DNA from: JAAYBQ01 sp035403465
Lineage (GTDB): Bacteria; Spirochaetota; UBA4802; UBA5550
Assembly: GCA_035403465.1 (NCBI GenBank)
Contig: DAONFG010000021.1
Span: 1 to 55,452 of the forward strand
Length of the DNA: 55,452 nucleotides
Direction: 5' to 3'
Both the position numbers and the translations under genes were made by a program. The notes under the pieces were generated by a model. That model did no database searches. It saw only the letters and a program-made list of their open reading frames with translations, and had not been told where the DNA came from. Of the stretch, positions 50,553 to 55,452 are shown in pieces. Positions within the stretch are counted from its first letter, which is position 1. Every line of letters starts with the position of its first letter.

Positions 50553-50959
50553 CAAGCGCCTTTAAGATGAAAGGGCATTCTAATCGGCATCAGAATCTTC
50601 CTGTTCCTGGATTTTTTCTGCGGCCGGGGCTGCTCACTCAGGGTCCACCTGTCATTGCGGAGTGCATAGAGTATTTCATCGAGCCCCCTGCTGCCCACAT
50701 CCTCGATCCCCATCCCGCAGATGAATTCAAAGAAACCGCCGCTCCCGGTCCTGTATATATCAGCGCATAACCTTCCGTCGTCATTGATAAAAAGGTTGCT
50801 CACAGCGAGGGTTGAACTCCCTAAATTTGATCTGCAGCTTTCATTGAAAGCAACATTCTTCAGGTTAATAATAATCCCTCCATCACCGCCCGTTATATCG
50901 TTGATTATTGTGTTTATCTGGTCCAGTATTTCTTTCTGCCCGAAACTTCTCATGTTCAT
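50552..50959 (-). CDS. Unknown protein, partner of the gene at 50175
   Basis: This is a 135-residue protein from ATG 50959, with GGAGG six bases before it; the ATG at 50965 overlaps that site. It begins MNMRSFGQKEILDQINTIIN, with a Gly-rich turn ITGGDGG, then a beta-rich core (GIIINLKNVAFNESC, STLAVSNLFINDDGRL). It ends in a basic tail (RPQKKSRNRKILMPIRM). There is no signal peptide. It overlaps the next gene as TGATG. The basic tail could bind nucleic acid, but this is only compositional. Confidence 0.72.
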   Translation of the reverse strand: MNMRSFGQKEILDQINTIINDITGGDGGIIINLKNVAFNESCRSNLGSSTLAVSNLFINDDGRLCADIYRTGSGGFFEFICGMGIEDVGSRGLDEILYALRNDRWTLSEQPRPQKKSRNRKILMPIRMPFHLKGA

Positions 50960-51178
50960 AAACATCCTCCGCTGATAAATCCTTCCATATATTTATCGGC
51001 AGCTTTAGAGACATAATTAAGTATTTTATTAAAATCACATCCGGGGGATTAATAAATCAGAGGAAAGTTTAAGTTCGAAATGAGAATAAAGTCTCATGTT
51101 CACGAAGCAGCTGCTTTTGGGGATGATTTATTGACAGGAATGGTGTACGGAATGTTGTGAATAAAAGTTATATTTATG

Positions 51179-51262
51179 TGCCGCGAGAGGGACTCGAACC
51201 CTCACAGGCGTACGCCTACTAGACCCTGAACCTAGCGCGTCTACCAATTCCGCCATCGCGGC
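51179..51262 (-). tRNA. tRNA-Leu (CAG)
   Basis: This is an 84-base class II tRNA on the minus strand. The acceptor is GCCGCGA paired with TCGCGGC, with discriminator A. The anticodon loop TTCAGGG gives anticodon CAG. A long variable arm (AGGCGTACGCCT) and the T-arm GAGGGTTCGAGTCCCTC are present. CCA is not encoded. Confidence 0.95.
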
Positions 51263-51273
51263 ACAGAATACAA

Positions 51274-51303
51274 TTCATATAAATTTAAGCCGGTATTTGT
51301 CAA
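51274..51303 (-). promoter_or_regulatory. Predicted promoter of tRNA-Leu
   Basis: TTGACA (51303-51298) and TATGAA (51279-51274) on the minus strand have an 18-base spacer. Transcription would start only a few bases before the tRNA. It lies just past the greA stop codon, so the tRNA need not depend on greA read-through. Confidence 0.5.
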
Positions 51304-51310
51304 ACAAATT

Positions 51311-54010
51311 TCAGCAGTATCTTTCTATATCCACTAATTTAAAAGTTTTTTCCTCATCATCCATGAGAATCACTACATCATCCCCCCGCTTTTTACCCAT
51401 TATTGCCTTTGCAATGGGTGACCTGTACGAGAGTATCCCTTTTTCAAAATCTGCATCCCATGGACCGAGTATTGTATAAACTACAGAAGTCCCGCTCGCG
51501 GAGCTTTCAAGAACAACCTTTGTTCCGATACCGGCAACTTCGGCGTTAATCTTTTCAATATCAAGAACATCCGCCCTCTTCATTTCATCATCGATCCGTG
51601 AAATAGCCAGCTTGAGAACCGTCTGTTTTTCAAGAAGAGCATTGTAATCCACGTTCTCGCGGATATCACCTGAAGCCTCTGAGACATCAGCCAGTTCCCT
51701 GGTAAGGGTTGCCAACTCCACATTCAACATATGTTCAAGCTCAGCCTTCTTCCTCTCATAGCCCTCTTTTGAGACTATCAGTTTCTCAATGTCAACTTTC
51801 CATTCCTCGTCTTCCACCGTGGCCGACTTCTGGATATCTCCAAAACGCTCATTTATAACCTCTTCAAACTTGACAAGCTGCGATTCCTCTATGTACGTCA
51901 GATTCTCGAATATGTCAAAAATTTTGCTTACATGGTTGCGGTCAGACTTTGATGTTATCCTGCGTAATACCGCGGCATCATCAACGAAGAGGAATTCAAG
52001 CATCATGTTTTTCAGCTTGTTCCCTTCAAGTTCAATTTTCTTAAGCTCATTCATCAGCCTGAAGTATGTAAGCGTCAGTGTATCCTCAGAGTAATCGAGC
52101 CAGTCATAATTCCATGTCCCGGTCATCAGGTTCCTTGCGATCCAGATGAAAATCTCAGGATACTGCTTTGCCCCGGGGATCAACCTTTCAATAAAATGAT
52201 TAATAGTATGGTATTCATGCGAACGCATGAGAATATTGATTATGTACTTATGTATACGCACCGGAGTTTCAAAAAGCAGTTCAAAAAGAATTCCTGCCCA
52301 GTCATCCCTGTTTTCAACAATCAGGTTTACAAGGTTCTTCTTGTAGTCATATGAGCCTATCTTCATAGACAGCAGCGGAAGCTCATGGCTCTCTTTGACA
52401 AAAACCACAACCTTTTCCCTGAACTGCTCCAGCTTGACTTTGGATGACTCTGAATATTTTGCCAGATCGGAAAGTATAAAGTAAGAAAGTATCTGCCTTG
52501 TATAAGAATCTCCCTTCATCTGATCGACAAAGTAGTCCTGAAGGTACGATGCCACATCCCCGCCCTCCTTTACTTCAATGTTGTTGATGAACTCAATTGC
52601 TATGTCCAGTTTTTCGCTGAACGACTCTGTTGCCGTAAACTTGCCCAGTAGTTCATCGGCAAAAGTAACCGGTTTATCCCGCATAAACACGAGGTTCTTC
52701 TTTTTATCCGATACTCCAAATAACGGGTCCTTCTTTATCTGGGTTCGCGCCTTGCTCCACCACTTTATCCAGTTCTTCTCTTCAACAAATTCCGGGATAA
52801 GTTCATCCTTAATATCATTAACAAGGATCTCGCCGCCGTATGATTTTATAAGCAGGTTAAAGAACTCCATGAAATTCTTATCGAACATGTTCCTGATTCC
52901 TTGCGGGTCCTCATACTTCATTACATAGATATGGTCCTTTGTAACAGGCTTCAGTGACTGGAGCGCCATCTTGATTGACATTGAATGAGTTTCCTTATCC
53001 CTGAAACTGATTACAATATTTTCGCCGTCGATCTCATCGATCTTGCCAAGCCCCCATGTGTTGTGGTACGCGTAGTTCCCTTTATCAAACACAATGTTCT
53101 TTTCAAAATCCTGTATCGCGAACTTAGCGGGCGCCTTAAAATTATTAAGCTTCGACAACCTCATGAACTGCTGGAACTGTGAATGGCTGCCGTACTTGAT
53201 TTCATAAAACCTGATCAGCTCCCTTCTCGAATGGAGGTCATCGGGCCTGTAGCTCAGTATTTTTTTCAGAAATCCAATCGCGCGGTCGGGATTTTCCGCA
53301 TCCCTGTACTTGTTAAGAAGAATCTTTAGAAGGTCAGATGCAAGTTCAGGCTGCCTTGCATCAACGATCATCCTTTCAATTCTTTCAAAAAACTGCACAT
53401 CCTCCCATGACACTGTGACGAGTTTCTGCCACAGTGGCTGTATCTCATCAAATTTTTTTAACTTGATGAAGCCCTCAATCGAGAGTTTCATGTACTGGAT
53501 GCTCTTCTCCTGCTCCAGGTTCACGGTGGCCAGTGCAAGTTTTTTGGCAACCTGTGCGTCGAACCTGTCGATCTTCAATAAATTCTCCCAGACAGGGACT
53601 GCCTCCTTGTTTCTGCCGAGTTTCTCAAGGCTTGTCGCAAGGGACCTGAGCGCAAAACTGCTCTCGCCGTATTCAAGAATCTTCTCTGAAAGGAATTCTG
53701 AAATTGCCCACCTATGGTTCTCAAGAAACTTTTCTATAAGTCTCCTGAGGTGCTGCTTCTCATCAATCTTTTCAAGTTGATATCCCGTGAGACCGAGGAT
53801 ATATGCAGCAGTGATAGATGCCGGCTGTTCAGCAATATGTGCCCTGCATTTTTCAAGAACATCTTCCGAGATCCCTTCAGCAAGAATGGAATTGAACAGG
53901 TCATCCAGAATTTTAAACTTCGAAATCCCTATATCCTTCGGATCAATTCTTCCCCAGGACTCCTCCTTGAACAATGATTCTATCTTTTCGATAATTTTGC
54001 TTTTTGACAT
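51311..54010 (-). CDS. greA: Transcription elongation factor GreA with long N-terminal extension
   Basis: This is an 899-residue protein. Only the last about 160 residues are GreA proper. The coiled coil is SKEGYERKKAELEHMLN, with the acidic tip GDIRENVDYNAL whose Asp/Glu activate transcript cleavage by stalled RNA polymerase. The C-terminal FKBP-like domain follows (TKVVLESSASGTSVVYTILG, ISYRSPIAKAIMGKK-type region). The first about 730 residues are helical TPR-like repeats (AAYILGLTGYQLEKI, ALRSLATSLEKLGRNKEAVP) plus a central domain with a short beta segment (WGLGKIDEIDGENIVISF). GreA is normally about 158 residues; this long form is a spirochaete feature. The role of the extension is unknown. 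Confidence 0.93.
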   Translation of the reverse strand: MSKSKIIEKIESLFKEESWGRIDPKDIGISKFKILDDLFNSILAEGISEDVLEKCRAHIAEQPASITAAYILGLTGYQLEKIDEKQHLRRLIEKFLENHRWAISEFLSEKILEYGESSFALRSLATSLEKLGRNKEAVPVWENLLKIDRFDAQVAKKLALATVNLEQEKSIQYMKLSIEGFIKLKKFDEIQPLWQKLVTVSWEDVQFFERIERMIVDARQPELASDLLKILLNKYRDAENPDRAIGFLKKILSYRPDDLHSRRELIRFYEIKYGSHSQFQQFMRLSKLNNFKAPAKFAIQDFEKNIVFDKGNYAYHNTWGLGKIDEIDGENIVISFRDKETHSMSIKMALQSLKPVTKDHIYVMKYEDPQGIRNMFDKNFMEFFNLLIKSYGGEILVNDIKDELIPEFVEEKNWIKWWSKARTQIKKDPLFGVSDKKKNLVFMRDKPVTFADELLGKFTATESFSEKLDIAIEFINNIEVKEGGDVASYLQDYFVDQMKGDSYTRQILSYFILSDLAKYSESSKVKLEQFREKVVVFVKESHELPLLSMKIGSYDYKKNLVNLIVENRDDWAGILFELLFETPVRIHKYIINILMRSHEYHTINHFIERLIPGAKQYPEIFIWIARNLMTGTWNYDWLDYSEDTLTLTYFRLMNELKKIELEGNKLKNMMLEFLFVDDAAVLRRITSKSDRNHVSKIFDIFENLTYIEESQLVKFEEVINERFGDIQKSATVEDEEWKVDIEKLIVSKEGYERKKAELEHMLNVELATLTRELADVSEASGDIRENVDYNALLEKQTVLKLAISRIDDEMKRADVLDIEKINAEVAGIGTKVVLESSASGTSVVYTILGPWDADFEKGILSYRSPIAKAIMGKKRGDDVVILMDDEEKTFKLVDIERYC

Positions 54011-54051
54011 TTATGTATCCCGTTGGTTAATTTTCGCTATTTTTCAAAATA

Positions 54052-54088
54052 GAAAATACCCATCTTCACTAATTTGATGGGTATTTTC
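54052..54088 (-). terminator. Hairpin between flaA and greA
   Basis: GAAAATACCCATC (54052-54064) pairs perfectly with GATGGGTATTTTC (54076-54088) around an 11-base loop. It is 55 bases after the flaA stop. A smaller hairpin, ACCGG/CCGGT (54098-54112), precedes it. The U-run is interrupted, so termination is likely but maybe partial. Confidence 0.65.
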
Positions 54089-54142
54089 TTCAAGTCAACC
54101 GGCAAAACCGGTATTAAAAAAAGATGATTTGATTAAATCAGT

Positions 54143-55051
54143 CTACTTTTCGTTTTTTGTTCCTGATCCGTCAAAAGTCTTATGCAGATCAATTCCGTCA
54201 AAATAAACTTCATAAGTATCTGTAAGCACTTTTATCTGATCAATAAAGAAGTAAACATCAGATGAATTTGCCGCATTCGATTTTGAGTATTCACCTTCTA
54301 TAGTTGATACCTCGCGTACAACAATCTTCACCAGCTTTGTGAGCCTTGTTGCCGGATATGAGTCTGATGTCTGAGGAATGTTTTCAGGAATCTTGAAAAT
54401 AAGCGGCTGCCAGCCAACAAAATTGATAGATTCTTTCTGGAGAATATGGACATCCCCTTTATGATCCCTGATCCAGACCTCAATGGTGTAAGGGAAACCC
54501 CTGCCATGAACCCACATTGAAATAGCCTTCGCCCTTCCTGGAAGCTGTATGCCCCTTTCCTGAACCTCCTGCCTGAGAGACTGGTTATATGTCATAACCG
54601 GAGTTCTATCCTTCCAGTCCACCTCTTTTGGAGGATCGAGTGAAATCGAGTTCGCTCCCGGGTATCTGAACTTGAACCTTACTCCCAGCATTGTTTTCTT
54701 CTGCAGACCGAGCTTTGTAGGTGATGTTTCATCCTCCACTTTAAGATCATTCGGTCCGCCCTCTATTCCCAGAGCCTGAAGCCTTAACACGGGATTCTTT
54801 GTTTTTTTCAGGTTTTCATCACCACCGCCGTTATAAGCCTTTGGATAAGAGGAGATAAACCACCCGTCATCATCAGGATTTGCTGCAATCTTGACTGTTT
54901 CAAAATCTTCGACAACTATTGCCTTGAGCTCCTCGCCTGAAAGGTCTGCGGGAACATTGGTTATTATTTTAGAATCAGCACTTTTCATTACTGCGAAAGC
55001 CGCAGTAAGACAAAGGACTAATACAAGTATTCTGCTGCTTATTTTATTCAT
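54143..55051 (-). CDS. flaA: Flagellar filament outer layer protein FlaA
   Basis: This is a 302-residue exported protein that forms the sheath of the periplasmic flagella of spirochaetes. The signal peptide is KISSRILVLVLCLTAAFAVM. The conserved FlaA features are VVEDFETVKIAANPDDDGWF, GVRFKFRYPGANSISLDPP, PGRAKAISMWVHGRGFPYTI, EVWIRDHKGDVHIL and the end VYFFIDQIKVLTDTYEVYFD. It lies 27 bases downstream of a second flaA on the same strand. Tandem flaA genes are known in spirochaetes such as Leptospira. Confidence 0.93.
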   Translation of the reverse strand: MNKISSRILVLVLCLTAAFAVMKSADSKIITNVPADLSGEELKAIVVEDFETVKIAANPDDDGWFISSYPKAYNGGGDENLKKTKNPVLRLQALGIEGGPNDLKVEDETSPTKLGLQKKTMLGVRFKFRYPGANSISLDPPKEVDWKDRTPVMTYNQSLRQEVQERGIQLPGRAKAISMWVHGRGFPYTIEVWIRDHKGDVHILQKESINFVGWQPLIFKIPENIPQTSDSYPATRLTKLVKIVVREVSTIEGEYSKSNAANSSDVYFFIDQIKVLTDTYEVYFDGIDLHKTFDGSGTKNEK

Positions 55052-55078
55052 CTATAGCCTCCATTCTCCTCAACTCTA

Positions 55079-55452
55079 TCACCAGTTATCCTTAATTCTG
55101 TCATCGCCAGTGAATTCTGACAGGTCTGTAATCACCCTGAACTGGTCAACATAAAAGTAGAAAGGACCGGGCGCTTCGAACTTGTCGGATTCAACAAAAA
55201 AGGATACAAAATGAAGGTTCTTATCCATTACAGCATAATTTGATGACTGGGGCAGCCATCCGGGAATAATCACAGACATTTCTCTCCATCCCCAGAAGTC
55301 GAGTCTGCCTATTTTGAGTTTGTGAATCTCTCCTTTATAGTCCCTGAGTTTTACATATAATGTATGCCTGAACTTACGGCCGAGAACCCATACCCTAATC
55401 TCTTTGGCTTTGCCCCTGATGATATATTCATTAGGCGGGAAAACCTCTACCC
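55079..55452 (-). CDS. flaA: Second FlaA-type protein, C-terminal part (cut by window end)
   Basis: The frame is open from the window edge to the stop at 55079; the start lies outside. The visible about 124 residues contain EYIIRGKAKEIRVWVLGRKF, VKLRDYKGEIHKLKIGRLDF, GWREMSVIIPGWLPQSS and FYFYVDQFRVITDLSEFTGD. These match, in order, the FlaA motifs of the next gene (PGRAKAISMWVHGRGF, DHKGDVHIL, VYFFIDQIKVLTD). It is therefore the FlaA2- or FlaA1-like partner, and it lies upstream in the same operon. An internal ATG at 55279 is not the start. Confidence 0.9.
   Translation of the reverse strand, partial: VEVFPPNEYIIRGKAKEIRVWVLGRKFRHTLYVKLRDYKGEIHKLKIGRLDFWGWREMSVIIPGWLPQSSNYAVMDKNLHFVSFFVESDKFEAPGPFYFYVDQFRVITDLSEFTGDDRIKDNW

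Overview
The window looks like a chromosomal segment of a spirochaete, probably facultatively or strictly anaerobic. The clearest signs are two adjacent flaA genes (flagellar filament sheath proteins) at the right edge, one of them cut by the window end. Next to them is an 899-residue GreA with the very long helical N-terminal extension typical of spirochaetes. Base composition is mid-40s % G+C by eye. Coding density is high on both strands, with many overlapping or abutting genes. I see no prophage, CRISPR array, intact insertion sequence or plasmid module. This is mostly core genome with a few small accessory spots.

Layout. 1-2407 (+): the 3' part of gatA, a TPR-like lipoprotein and moaA, overlapping one another. 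2408-6136 (-): an anaerobic (class III) ribonucleotide reductase operon in which the glycyl-radical domain is NOT part of NrdD. It sits in its own 60-codon gene between nrdD and nrdG; a coupled exported protein of unknown function follows. 6408-11344: an exported protein, a GNAT acetyltransferase, an RlmI-like rRNA methyltransferase, a tiny Lys-rich protein, a FecR-domain lipoprotein and an M23 peptidase. 11536-14396 (+): a membrane MCP-like transducer overlapping aspartate kinase. 14407-20359: acyl-CoA dehydrogenase, an ORF6N-domain gene, tRNA-Asp, a degenerating ~91-bp tandem repeat, a YchF-like protein with eroded nucleotide-binding motifs, a flavodoxin remnant, and a PurF-like protein without the N-terminal catalytic Cys.

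20728-30751: membrane protein, lipoprotein, SixA-like phosphatase, a diguanylate cyclase facing a PilZ protein, lysA, yqeY, an amidase, and a hybrid histidine kinase. 30871-37439: phosphoglycerate kinase, ferritin-like/VIT1 fusion, a second acyl-CoA dehydrogenase, an IspZ-like membrane protein and a PlsC-type acyltransferase. 37500-43113 (-): the electron-bifurcating NfnAB pair, an aldehyde dehydrogenase and glutamate dehydrogenase. 43293-48286: a KaiC-like/PEP-synthase-like fusion, an unknown protein with a His/Cys pair, and purT. 48828-55452: TPR protein, lipoprotein, a REP/MITE-like element, a coupled pair of unknown genes, tRNA-Leu, greA and the two flaA genes.

How it fits together: NrdD/NrdG and NfnAB indicate anaerobic nucleotide and redox metabolism. 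The two large acyl-CoA dehydrogenases, the acyltransferase and the aldehyde dehydrogenase suggest fatty-acid metabolism. lysC and lysA serve lysine and diaminopimelate synthesis. PurF-like and PurT serve purines. The MCP, c-di-GMP (GGDEF/PilZ), histidine kinase and FlaA genes point to a motile, signalling-rich cell. The strongest candidate for something unusual is the split class III ribonucleotide reductase.
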